Shown here: positions 47,530 through 59,880 of the stretch, piece after piece | Layout: every line of letters starts with the position of its first letter | How positions within the stretch are numbered: the first letter of the stretch is position 1 | NCBI GenBank assembly: GCA_028583605.1 | Contig: CM053333.1 | Span: 14,612,638-14,676,637 of the forward strand | Length of the DNA: 64,000 nt | DNA from: Dastarcus helophoroides | Lineage: Eukaryota > Arthropoda > Insecta > Coleoptera > Bothrideridae | Direction: 5' to 3' | The notes under the pieces: model-generated | Seen by the model: only the letters and a program-made list of their open reading frames with translations | What the model was told of the DNA's origin: nothing | Database searches by the model: none | Translations under genes and position numbers: made by a program

Positions 47530-48480
47530 CGAGATGCAATACTGTTGAACCACCAAATACCCAACTTTTTAACATAATATTATTTTGCGTGTGGTCCTCC
47601 AAGAGCATATTTGGGAATTTTAAACAATTTTTCGTAACCAAAGAATTGAAATACTAATAAACTACTAAATGCTCAAAGCTTAAGTTCAAAATTATTTTGA
47701 TCAGGATTCTTCATGAAAACATTTACCAATTTTAGAGAAGGTTTCATCAAATACCCAAATTTTTAACATAATATTATGTCGCCTGGGTCTTCCAACAGCA
47801 TATTTGTGAATTTTAGAGAATTTTTCATGATCAAACAATTGAAATACTGATGAGCTAGTAAATATCCAACGTTTTAGCTCAACATTATTTTGATCAGGAT
47901 CCACCAAATTTGCAAATTTTAGTAAAGATTTTACAGGAAAAGAACTGCAATACTAACCACCAAATATCTAACTTTTTAAAACAATATTATTCTGCTTTTG
48001 GTCCTCCAAGAGCACATGTGTTAATTTTAGGGAACTTTTCTTGACCGAGCAATTGAAATACTGATGAGCTACTAGCGTTTTAGCTTAAAATTACTTTGAT
48101 CATAATCCTCAAAATTTGCAAAATTTAGTGAAGATTTCGGGGGAAAAGAACTACAATACTAATGAAGCACCAAATATCCAACTTTTTAACATAATATTAT
48201 TTAACATATGGTTCTCCAAGAGCACATTTGTGCAGGTTACAGAATTTTTCGTGATTAAACAATTGAAATTCTTAAGAACTACCAAATGTTCAATGTTTAA
48301 GTTCAAAATTATTTTGATCAGGGTCGTTCAAGAGAACATTTGCGAATTTTAAAGAAGATTTCAAGGGAACAAACAACTGTAATACTGATCAAGTATCAAA
48401 TACTTAATTTTTCAGCATAAAATTGCTTTGTCTTTGATGGTCCAAGAGGCATTTGTGATTTTTAGAAAATAGTTTATTAC
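47530..48480 (+). repeat. Diverged satellite array, ~208-bp dimeric monomer
   Basis: The landmark ccaa(c/a)tttttaacataatattat recurs at about 47571, 47765, 47979, 48188 and 48414, giving spacings of 194-226 bases. Each monomer is itself a dimer of two related ~104-base halves: one with ctttttaacataatattatttt and ggtcctccaagagcatattt, the other with gcttaagttcaaaattattttgatcagg and ttcatgaaaacattt. Divergence between copies is roughly 15-30%. There is no coding capacity. Confidence 0.85.
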
Positions 48481-49349
48481 AAAGCATTTGAAATATTCTA
48501 ATTTTTTTCTCTTAATCTCAAAAATGTGCCAAAATTCTCTATTAAACGATTTACATTTTTTCGACGTTACACTCGAAATTCGTCTTTTTAGAGTTTAAAA
48601 CTGTGGACTTTTTAAAAATAGTTTTTTTAATAAAAAAAAAGGTCTAAATGTCGAATGAAGAAGTGAAAATTTCATTCGAAATTGCTATAAAAAAATTGAC
48701 AAAAATATTTTGTGAAAAAAGTAGAACTTTCAAAAAATTTTTTAAACGCCCGAACAACATTTCAATAAAAATGTGAAACTTCAAAAAATTGGAAGATCTT
48801 ATTTCAAAAATTCACATAAAAGTTGAAATCTTACCATCAAAGACGAAATTTTCATAAATAAATCAAATTTTGGTTTAATTTCAGTGTTATCGTCATTTTG
48901 AAACACTTTGGTGAACTAACGAGTTTAAACTCATTTTTTTTTTCTATAAATTTCGAATTGGTTTGAAATTTCAACTTTTCTTGTCCTGAAATGCTAATTT
49001 AAATTTTGCAATTTTAAAAATTTTGTTTTATAAATTTTAACATTGTGGTTGAATCTTGTAATCTTCATTGTTTCCAACATTTTTTTCTTTATATTATCAA
49101 AAGACTGACTTCAATTTTAAAATGTCGACTTTGAACTCAACGTTACAAGTCTAAATTTGGATTTTTAATCTCATGTCCTAATAATACATTTTATTGTAAA
49201 TTGCCTGTAAAATAATAACTTATTAAAATTATATTTAAGTTATATTTCATTGTTTTAGGAAATGCTTGGTTCTTTATCTCATAATTCTAAAATTCCCTGT
49301 AGAATAATTTAATCTTCTTTATTTGTATCTCTACTTTTACGTTTTTTTT
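48481..49349. other. A/T-rich spacer
   Basis: Motif-rich low-complexity sequence to ~49160, then unrecognised. No gene. Confidence 0.4.
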
Positions 49350-49480
49350 AGTAGTATCGCTCTGAAGATGCAGCTTAGCTATCGAAACGCGTTAGAGCAA
49401 CGTTTGTTGTGTTTTTCAATCTTTCTTGGTTTCAGGGGACAAGTTCTGTATTTCAATTTACTTTTACCTGTTAAAGATAT
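49350..49480 (+). repeat. Dispersed repeat with CTGAAGA...CGAAACGCGTT motif
   Basis: ctctgaagatgcagcttagc, then tatcgaaacgcgttagagca and tttttcaatctttcttgg match a minus-strand copy at ~61300-61400 and a partial plus-strand copy at 61527-61570. It is therefore a mobile repeat, not a gene. The core words look hammerhead-like, but pairing fails. Confidence 0.65.
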
Positions 49481-50646
49481 TGGTTCTAATACAGCATTTG
49501 AAACCAATATAAATACTATAAAGGATTATATCTATAGATTGGATAAATTTTGCTATTCAAATAACCGCGAGGTTTGAATTTTTTTAATAATAGATTGACC
49601 CTAAATTGAGATATTTAAGATCTTGATCAGAGTTGAGTGTCCAAGTGTCCACAGACACCTAAAAAATTTTCACAAATCGGGACACCTGACAACATTATTC
49701 CGAATCCTATGATCGACCATATTTTTATTCATGGTAGCAAGAATTAATACGTTTTTTCACTTATGAAGTAAAACTGGACTAAATTACGTGATTAGCAAAA
49801 GAAGCACGGAATGGTCGTTAAGATGTTCCATACTAAGCAATTAGACTGAGAATGTCAGTTTTGCGTACGAAATACGTAACGCGTAAATGCTGCTAAATTC
49901 TGATGTGGAAAAAGGATTTTAGTAGCATCCAAAATGTTGTTAATTCAGTTATTTTTTTGTATAGTTAATATTTTTAAAAATAGTTTACGAATACTTATTA
50001 ATATTTTTACACATCAGGAGTACATTTTGTACCATTCAACTCTGAAAACAAGAAGTCAGTCGTGATGTCACTTTGGATTGATGTAAAGAAAATAGAAATG
50101 CGATATTCTTAGAAGCTGTCCACATTAAAATTTCAGCCTCCTTGGCATTATTGCTGTACAGTGTGCAGTAATTATAATAATCCGCAAAATAATTGCTATA
50201 ATTCGTATTATTACAGTTACTAGTATATAATTCCAGTAACTATAACATTAAAAATTATGATATGTTTCGTAACTGTTCAATGTTTTACATGTGGGTTTAG
50301 GATTCGACATTAGGGATGAAACAAAACAAAGACCACCCTGAATTTCTACCTCCTTGACTTCCTTGACCATAAGCTATTGGGTGTATAAACCAGACACAAG
50401 GTATTAGTTTTATCGGCAAGTTATTGGTTTTCTTTTAACTGCTATGTACATGTAACTAATACAACGAAAATAAGTCCGATAAGATAATGGTATAAATAAC
50501 TTTTAATTGAAATTATATTTGCGGTGCGTGCACCCTTATTTACTTTGTGACCAACGGAAAAACAATATTTTTATCATCGTGTACTTGAATTTAACCGATT
50601 TCCCATTTATCGCGACTTTACAACATGATTATCCACGCTGCAGTAG
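49481..50646. other. Spacer without recognised gene
   Basis: A/T-rich; short ORFs only. Nothing can be supported. Confidence 0.35.
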
Positions 50647-50782
50647 CTTAATACTTTTGATTTTTTGCACTTATTTGTTGCGGTACTACCTTTAAGTAGC
50701 CACGCTACTTGAAGGTAGTACTGCGAACGCTACTTGAAGGTAGTACCGCGACAAATAAGAGCAAGGAATTACAAGTATTAAG
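50647..50782. repeat. Inverted repeat with 54-bp arms and a third half-arm
   Basis: 50647-50700 and 50729-50782 are reverse complements with about seven mismatches. The 28-base centre (50701-50728) holds an additional copy of gctacttgaaggtagtactg, so the right half-arm is directly duplicated. There is no ORF. It may be the core of a small foldback MITE or a replication-slippage product. Confidence 0.85.
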
Positions 50783-51366
50783 CAAGAAACCCTCCTTGTC
50801 CATAATAAGCTAAACACTTTAAAAACTTTGCCACTATAAAGAAAACTGGAGAAAAAAACTAAGTGAACACATTTCGATAGATAATATAATTGGTAGATTG
50901 TTGATTTCTCGTAAAATTTTAAATACATTTGATTAATAACAAATAAACGTACAAAATTCAAACAATTTACAAAAAATTAAGCGAAACAAGTTGAATGAAG
51001 AAAATGTTTCGGCCTTATTTATGCTCTAACATTATTTTTGACCAAACGACTTGAGAAATTAATACATTAAAATTAAGCGTCCTAAATGACATTATAGCAC
51101 AACTTATACTAAAAATTTTATTATAACAAGTAGGGGTACCAAATAAAAACAACATAAAAATGTAAATGCAAAAAGTTAACGAAAAAATCCATGAAGAAGA
51201 AAATTCTTCAACCTTGGTGCACTTGACACAAAACTTTTTTTAATTGTGCAGACCTGACAAACATAATTACAACCAATCAAGGACACATTGAGAAAAACTG
51301 TCTAAATGTTTGTTCAAACATCAATAAATTATGAATATTAATCTGACCTTTGATGCAAAAATCTAA
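50783..51366. other. Spacer without recognised gene
   Basis: A/T-rich sequence. The 89-codon minus ORF (50692-50961) overlaps the inverted repeat and is not a gene. Confidence 0.35.
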
Positions 51367-51972
51367 TTGAAAACAATTAGTTGGCCTATTTATAGAATTA
51401 AATTGAAAAGCTTGTCTACTTGGTACTTACTCGAAAATTTGCAATTCGACTATTATGGTAACTTGTCTTCAGAAAAAAACACTCAACACGTACATGTTCA
51501 AAAAAACATAATCACTTGTTACAACTGCAACGCATGGTGTTATATTGAAAGCAAATCGTTCCAACTGCAAGTTTGCGTGCTGCCCCAAAATTGCTACCGG
51601 CAATCAACTAACGACTCCCCATCCTCAAATGCACATGTTCATAGATACACTGCACGGTTGATGACGTTTAGGAACACCTTCGATCTGAACCCTAAGGTAA
51701 TGCGTTACGCAATAAGGTTGAAAACTAATCTGGCCGGCTTTTATCGTTTTGAAGTTACGCGGCTTTGGCTTCTGGGGAGATCCATCCGCCACCTACTGAT
51801 CAAGACGCGAACTTTCACAAGCGTTAGCGTAAGTGCAGCAGAAAACGTAAAACGTAACTTAGTCTTATTTTTGAACATAATCGCAGAAGCAACGCTGGAA
51901 GGCAAGAAGACTATATATATTCTTGCTGGAAAGTTTAATGCGCGTATCAGAGGACATCTACTGGTGACGTAA
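51367..51972 (+). pseudogene. 201-codon ORF, possible relic of a non-LTR endonuclease
   Basis: The length is unusual for such an AT-rich region. The last 50 residues read SVSAAENVKRNLVLFLNI, then LEGKKTIYILAGKFNARIRG. Spacing and the final motif resemble the retroelement endonuclease stretch that ends in GDFNARIG, with Asp replaced by Lys. The first 150 residues match nothing I recognise, and the expected upstream endonuclease motifs are absent. It could be a broken RTE-type element or an unrelated ORF. Confidence 0.3.
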
Positions 51973-54008
51973 ACATATCAACTACGATATTTAAATCGCC
52001 TAAAGACCAACTACGTGATTAATTGCACCTGGAGAGAATCCTTGTTGTAAATTGTAAATTTACATTAGCGTCATTTATTTCTAGTTAATATGTAGAGTAA
52101 ACATATTGTTTAAATACAATACTTCCCAGAAAGTATCGCAGCAATAAAGAGTATCAAAAGTTGCCTATTATGGTTGTGTCACTTCTATAATAGTACATGC
52201 AAATTTGCACGTCTTGTTACCATTTTAGGAACTACTTTAAAACTAACAGGAAAATCGGGAACAATATCGTAATCAAGTTAGACGTATCGGTGTCATGTAT
52301 ACAGATTAGCCGACTAAAATCGCTTTCGCTTTGTTAAAATGATCGTGTATCAGTTGATTTAGCTGTGTTAAAAAAATCCTTGTTTTCCACGCTTTTAATT
52401 TAAATTCGAGAGAATTTAAATTCAAGGGAATTTGAATGTCGCGGTAAATTTTTAAATGAAGTAGTACCTACGTTCCTCGTGGTACCATTCCTTTGGGTAG
52501 ATTAATCCAACAAGGTGCGAAGGTCTGAGTTAAGACTTCGAACTACGAACGTAGGAAAGACCAGATATCTGTTCATACCAATCATCATGACGTAAGTCTG
52601 TGATTATACCAGCCATACTACCTGTATTTGCTATTAACAATACGAATTCATTACCTGGGTTTTATCCGTTCGTTCAGTCAGGTTGTGTAACTTAAACAGG
52701 TGAAACATTACGTACTGATAATACGAAATTGTGTTTTTCGTTCAAAAAGGACCAACGAGGATACATCAGTACTTAACAGATGTAAGTAGGCAGGGTCTAG
52801 TCCTTTAAAAAAATAAGTTTAAATATTGAGACAATAGAGAAATCTAGATGGTTTTGTGTAGGTTTAGTCAATACTGCGCATACATTATTCAAGGTTAGTT
52901 ACAGGGACTCCTCAATTTTTATGCATTTTTTTCCGGAAATTATTGTCACACTTAAAAATGGACCATTAAAATCTAATAATCCTTTAAAATAAAAGTTGCA
53001 ACAAGGGGCATAATGTCAAAGTGATAATTAGGTACCAACATTACAAAAACCAGACATGTCACATTGTTTTGGCTAAATTTTCGAGACAATCAAGATTGAT
53101 CAGCCTAAATTGCAACAAAAGCTCATGCCGATTGTGACCATTTTAATCATGGTACCGTTAGGTACATGGTCACAAAGAAGGGGTTCGTTAGAGGCCCTTA
53201 CTGGTGCCTTATGATTCTAAAAATAAACATCTGAATGGGTTCACGTAAATTATAAAATACGTCCATTATTCTCCAGTAAATAACACAACAACTGACAATA
53301 TATCTTATCTATTTCCATATTTATTTAGAGATAATAAAATAAAACAAACTCGGTTGATGTTTTAAGGCATAAATATATCATAGAGATTAAATTCAAAGTT
53401 TTTCAATAATTAAATAATTGACTTTTTTTATCATTATTTCCAGCTGAGCGCTCGGACAAAGGTTTTATTAAAAATGCTAAAGGTAAATAAATTGCACCAA
53501 ACCGTTGAGTGAATATCGTCATTGAATCAACAATCAAACTAAAAGATTGTCTCAACCATCAGCGTTAATAAAAAAACCATCAGAGTTACTAATTGACAAT
53601 TCATCAAATTACGACATGTTATGCAGTAGTTGCAAATGTGTCAGCGGTATCGCAATTGTAAGAATTTTGTTTTTTCCAACCCAATAATTTCGTCATATGT
53701 TTACAATACAATAAAACCAAAAAATCCTATTTATCACTAATTTCTTTTTCAAATAATCAGCTTTTTTCTCGTTACTTTATAAAAAAAACCGTGTTTATCA
53801 ATAATTTGTTTCTTCGAAAGTTAACTAGAACTGGATAAAGTCTCCAGTGGATTGACGTAAATAGGAGGGGATTTAAGGGCTCAAGGAGTCATAAAGGAAT
53901 TATTCTTCTTTTTAGACTGTAACTGGTCTTCGACGCAATTTGGAAATATTTAAAAATTTTCAAACTGGTTTTTTTTAAAGTTTAATCCACTCGCAAAGGG
54001 CAACCCCA
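51973..54008. other. Spacer without recognised gene
   Basis: A direct repeat of agaatttaaattc-like sequence lies at 52398-52436. No ORF above 60 codons. No transposon ends recognised. Confidence 0.35.
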
Positions 54009-55640
54009 TTATGCTTTCAAAGCACTGCGAGCAGGATGCGGAAACAAGGATAGATGGCGATGAACCGCCTTCTTAAACAAGGATATGTTGTAATTTTTGG
54101 GGAAAATTCCTTTCGGTAACAAGTTCCATAACTTGGAAGTACTGTAGAAAAAAGAGTCTCCGTAGACAGAAGTCCTCACTGTGTCAAGCTGGACCGCACA
54201 GGAATTTGCTGTATCCGACTGTCTAGTAGGCCTCAAGAATCTTGCCCTTGGGGGGATCAATCCTATTAGTTCCTGCGAGTATCTTCCGTAATAGTTCTTG
54301 TAGAAAAGTCACTAACCCTACGCCTGTGCCCTAGTGTTTCGAGAGAATCGATCAGACTCTCGTCATTAATTAGGCGAATCGCTCTTCTTTGAATTGAATC
54401 CAAGAGAGCTAAAGTGTGTTTTGGGGCTGAACTCCAAACATGAGAACAGTATTCTAGTGTTGGCCTAACTTGAGCTTTGTATAGTGTTAATAGCTGATGA
54501 GATGTGAAGTACTTTTTAGCTCTAAAAAGAAAGCCTAGCTTCTGAGAGGCGGATTTGGCAATGGCGCGCACATGATCGTCCCAAGAGAAGTTAATGCTTG
54601 CATTCACTCCTAGGATAGATAGATTAGATCCCATCGGAAGGATTTTACCGTCCATTAGTATGTTTGTTGCATTATCCCTAGATGTTTTCTTAGAGAAAAC
54701 CGCGGCCTGAGTTTTTGAAGCGTTGAAGTCGACCAAATTGTTCTTACCCCATTCCAGAATAATCTCGAGATCCCGATTAATCGTCTGTATCTGCTGTTCC
54801 CTTAGTCGATCTGAAGCAGCGATAGATAATGGTTTGTCGGAGAAAAAAGGTGACAAGGTTACTATCATCTGCGTAGCTGTATATAGGATTGGAAGTTGAA
54901 GCTAAGAGATCGTTTATGTGTAACAGAAATAGAGTAGGAGACAGAAGAGATCCCTGAGGCAACCCTGCGTTAATCGCAAATGTCTCGGATGAGATGCCAT
55001 CGACGACGACCTGAAGAGATCTGTCAGCGAGAAAATTGAATATCAAATGACAGAGTCCAGGAGGAAGACCATAAGATGTTAATTTGGCGAGAAGAGACCG
55101 GTGCCAGACTATGTCGAGATATCCAATGCCACAATCCTAGCCTCACCATGTTTTTCCATAGCTGAGTTACAGATATGAGTAATATATGCCAGTAGATCGC
55201 CAGTGGAACGTTGTTGTCTAAAACCGTATTGCCTGTCGGAGATGATTCTATTTTCCTCCATATATTTGAGAATCTCGATGTTGATAACCTTTTCCATCAC
55301 TTTAGATATAACGGGCAACAAAGATATAGGGCGATAGTTGTTATCCAGATTCCTTTTTCCCTTTTTGGGGACAAGCTGCACTCTAGCAGATTTCCAGATG
55401 TTAGGGAATACACCTTTGTTGTAAGGGAGTGTGAACAATTTGCTCAGGACAGGAGTCAACTCTGGGGCGCACTTCTTAAGAACAATAGCGGGAATACCAT
55501 CAAAGGCAGAAGCTTCCGAGGTGTCGAGCTCAAGGGGAATCTTCCTGATTGTGCGTTGTCTGAAAACAACTTCAGGCATCGAAGTGCCAACCTTAGGAAG
55601 AATAAGGGGTTCTGCGTTTGAAGAAATGTTTAACTGAAAT
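54009..55640 (-). mobile_element. CR1/Jockey-type non-LTR retrotransposon, 5'-truncated RT
   Basis: The minus strand begins inside the element at ~55640 (ISSNAEPLILPKVGTSMPEV). It runs through RT: SEASAFDGIPAIVLKKCAPE, VQLVPKKGKRNLDNNYRPIS, YGFRQQRSTGDLLAYI, then motif A (VALDIST) near 55115. After a frameshift come motif B (GLPQGSLLSPTLFLLHINDL) and motif C (YSYADDSNLV). Another shift leads to the thumb (YKAQVRPTLEYCSHVW; LLDSIQRRAIRLI). The C-terminal tail contains FFYSTSKLWNLLPKGIFP and HRHLSLFPHPA, ending at 54009. At least three frame changes inactivate it. A second copy of its tail lies at 42048-42375. Confidence 0.85.
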
Positions 55641-58600
55641 TGATAATCATAAAGGAATCATCTAAAAAAAATTTCGAAAACTAGAACAAGGCCCCCACCC
55701 CGGATAAAATAACAAATTGTTGCCCTCCTTTAAAAACATTCACCAAATTTACAGTCAAGTATTTTGGTTTATAATTGATAATTTCGTACAAAGGGTTTAG
55801 CTATTGAGGTTAAAATCAGAAGAATTTCAACTATCACCATACTAACCAAGAATAAAAAATAAACAACTGCTAATTTAACCGAAGTTGCATCTTTAATAAT
55901 AAGAAATTTAGCAATAGTGACGAGTTCATTTTGAACACCCTGTATACATATTTCACTTTCTCACTAAATGCTGAGTTAAGAAATTTCAAGTTTTTCGTCG
56001 AAACTTTCCATTCATATTTAAAATTTTGTCCCTTCCCTCCAACCTCTGCCTTTTTCCTCCAAATGGCGACTTTTTATTAACTTTTTAGCTACATCTGAAA
56101 ATTTTTCATTTAAAATTTCGACTTAAAATTAAATTTTCCACTTTCACAATAATTTGTCGTTGACTCTAAAATTCTAGTTTTATTTTAAATAATTTGAGAT
56201 TAGAATTTGAAATTACGTTATTTTTTTTTCAGAATTTTTCACTTTTTCTCTCAAAATTTTCATTTTAATTAAAAGATCCAATTCTTTGAAACCAAAATTC
56301 CAAGTTTAAACTTGTAATTTGGAAACGAAAGTGTAAACTTAGAGAAATCTAAATTTCGAGAAAAGAAATCATATAATTTCTAGAAAAAGTCTACTTTTGA
56401 AATAGAAATTTTAGGAAAAAAATCGCACCTGAGCAGGCAAATTCAAATCAGCAGAGCACGGTAACTAAAATCTCTTGTTAAAACGTAAAATGTATAATAT
56501 TTGTATGAATTTTAGTTTTTTCGTAAAATTTGAATTCTATTTCCAATTCGTAGTTTAAAACTTAAAATTATTAAACTCGTAAGTATGGATATTTTTATAA
56601 ATGTGAAACATGAATAACTTTAGGCTGGATTTTAGATAAAATCCTTGATCCTACCTTTTCACCTTTTCCAGCGTTTTTCATGCGTTTATTGCCTAAATTT
56701 GAATTTTGCTTGTTGTTTGCCTTTTTATACGCAATTTCGACCTATTTTCAAAAATGTTTGCGCCTATTTATCCTTTTCTGTTCGTTTTTCCAAGTACATT
56801 GTGACACACTTCTGAAGTATTTCAGCAGAGCTATGTGATAAAACAAAGCAATAAAATAGAAATTTAAATTAAGCTTCAAGTATAAATTTCCAAGAACTAA
56901 TAATAATTTAATAACAATTACTCTTATGACCCACTCAGGCCCTTTAAAATTTTGCCTGCGATTGTGGCGCAAGACAATTGAATTATACCTTGTTTCTTTA
57001 TTTTAATATCTAAGTAGAAACAGATGTTCGGGTAAAATGATAAAATTATAGGAAGGATTTTCCTTTTCTGATTTATCTTTGAACTGCTTTGCGTAAGTGC
57101 ACTTGTGTGTGAAAAATGGCTCCATAAAGACAAAGTGCTCTAGTTAAACACTTAGTTTAGAATAATTGTGTAATCATAGATGTTAAAAATCTTTTTGTAA
57201 TAATTTAAATTATACCTCAGCAAACATTTTTTTAAGTAAAAACATTGTGTTCGTTTCAGTTAAATGCAAAAAAACCTCGTGTTGCGCAGCATCACATTTC
57301 ACATTCGCCGTTAATAAAAAAAATCAGAAACAATGGTAATGATAGTAAAAACAAATTTATCAGGCAATCTCTTTTAAAAATGTGATTGTAAAATTTAGCC
57401 TAAATATTTTTATTACAACTCTAGATAAATCAAGTAGTTCCAATTTCCGTAATTCTTTTAGTGCAAAAATATACGGAGGAAAAACTACTTAAAAATATGC
57501 TATCAAAAAACACGTTGTTTATACTTTTTATCGTTTCCCTAAAATAAGTAGTATTACGTTGTTTTAAAATGTCTATCTTTTTTAAAGAAAAAGACTTTAT
57601 CTGCGTTCACGCTAATGGTGAAAGTAATAGCTCGTTACCGAGTGATGTAATTTGGACATTGTCTATTTAAGTAGAAAAAAACTTTTTAAATAACGAGTAT
57701 ATTTATTGCCGTGAAAACGCGAAAAGTTGACAGTAGAAAATATTGAGAAATATTTAATTTGTTGGAAAAAAGTAAAGTTGAAAATTGTCAATAAATAGTA
57801 TATTTTTGTTAATTGGGATTTTGACTTTTTTTACAGTATTTTACAGTATAACTATAAATGCTAGTGTTGTTCTCAAAAGCTGTTAATAGTCAATTTTTTA
57901 TACACAACTCATTTTTTCTCAAAATATTTTTGTAATAAAATTGAATATTTTTATAATAAACCAATTATTTTTTTAAGTCGAGAATATTTTTATAATAAAT
58001 TTTTGTTTCTGCAAGTTTTCATTGGCCATAAAATTTCCCTTCCCGATTAAAGTTTTAAAAATTATAAAAGTTCCAAAGGTTAATAATATTTATTTATTTT
58101 GTTTAGCATAGCTAGTACGATACAAATAATAAATAATAATAATAATAACAATATTTATTTATTATAGCACAGCTAATGCTATACAAATACAAAATATAAA
58201 TTACTAGCTACTACCCATGATTTCGGTTACGGATTTAAGTGATAGAAGTGTTCAAAATTAAAGAGGGTTTTTAAATTTGTTGAATTGATGCATCAGTTTG
58301 TTTTGTTTTAATTTCTCTCTGGTTTTAATTAAGAATCAGACCTAGTAGACTGCTGTAAGATGGCGATAGATGGTGCTGTCGATCAAGATATTCTTTCTTA
58401 TTTGTAAAATTAGTTTGGATAAATGTAATAAAACTAACTTAATTAGTTACGCACAGAGAGTTTGGGCAGATTGCAGTATCTTCTTTTCACTGAAAGGTTT
58501 ATCAACCTCTATATCGCCACATTTGAAAAGAAGAGCTCTGTCTAAATATGCGAAAATGCACTGTATGTTCCATTAAAAAAAAATTGTATTTCGTGCACGC

Positions 58601-59880
58601 GCCGTTTTAATAATACTTTGTATAAGGTTGAATATACGAAAACGGTGACGAAAACAAAACAAGATCAAAGGATCCGAGCGATCTTTTATAAAATATATGT
58701 ATATGTTTACTTTGGTTCTGAAGATTATGCATTAGGTATAATTTATAGGGGCACTGTATTTCTATACACATCAGGAAAGTCAAACATTATCCATAGGGAG
58801 AATGTTAATAAGAGATTTAACATTGAGAGCTAAAGTGGGATAGATGGGCGGCGCCTTGTATTCTCCTACATCGGTGTAAACAATTCAACGCAGAGCGCAG
58901 AGATCAGCGCTGGTGGAGATTTCAGTAGTACATCATAGCTTCTAACGTGTTTTTTTGCGGGATTACTACTGGCAGGCAACAATTTTATTAAAATTTGCGT
59001 ACCACGTGCTGTTTGTTTTTTTAGTCCGTTGATTTAATCAACGTCTGAGGCAAAGTAAAACTGATATTCTTTGATAACCAAAATAATTAAACGAGATTTC
59101 TTAATCAAAATAAATAATAATTCTAATGAAGAATATAACATAATAACTCTTTAAACATTACAGTATAAGGAGTTCAAATAGGCCGCCAGACTGCTAAACA
59201 ATATTCCAGTCTGTTGTAAAACTCTCGACGAGTTTTTTCTAACATCTAAACTGGAAGATACGAGCATGCTGCGTCAAAGTAGGGGAATACGTACCGTAGA
59301 AAACTATGGAAGGGACAATTCTTAGCGTTTTACATGGACAATCAAAATTTTTCCTTATCTGTATGTTACGGTCAGTTAGCGATTATACATAAACGCTAGT
59401 CTTTGTGTATAATGACTAAATGTTCTGGCTAGTAATAAATTCATCACTTTATCCATAATAACTAGTACGAATTTGTCGAAGTAATCATTGTACTCTTTGT
59501 TCAGAAGTTATGCATTTATATTATCTCCTATATACTGGTCATAGTAATAATTTTTTTTTTCTGCTAAAGGGTTTCAAAATCAAAGAGCTATCTATAGGTA
59601 GCAAAGGTTTCGAGGGAAATGAATGATTTATTCGCAACGCTCAGGTTACTTTGCAGGAAGACATTTTTTTTAAGTACCTTATATATTTGACATTTAGGAG
59701 TTTAAGGGTATTAAGGTCTACATATGAATTATAATAAGGGAGTTTTAAAAAAAAATCATTTATTCTAGCAAACCAACCTAAGCGCTGTGAATGGATCATT
59801 CGCTTTGCCTGAATTCTTTGCTGCGGGCTCGAAAATTTTGCTGGCATTTCTTGGTTCAGTTAGGTTAAATTCAATAGCTA
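55641..59880. other. Spacer without recognised gene
   Basis: 55970-56560 is A/T motif sequence; 56580-58100 is complex A/T-rich sequence. An AAT-type microsatellite lies at ~58120-58150. ORFs at 58370, 58618, 59641 and elsewhere have no domain I can support. A reading NRLEYCLAVWRP on the minus strand near 59200 resembles a non-LTR thumb motif but stands alone. Confidence 0.35.

Noticed and set aside
47844..48070. CTGATGAG words in the satellite array as hammerhead cores
   Set aside because: There is no GAAA strand or stem II nearby, and other monomers lack the word.
49368..49395. CTGAAGA...GAAACGCGTT as a canonical hammerhead ribozyme
   Set aside because: The bases next to the core (positions 10.1 and 11.1) do not pair in any copy, and stem I is inconsistent, so I list it as a repeat only.
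59160..59850. Non-LTR retrotransposon relic (NRLEYCLAVWRP and QQRIQAKRMIHSQR readings)
   Set aside because: The two suggestive peptides occur in the wrong order on the strand and no RT core is present.
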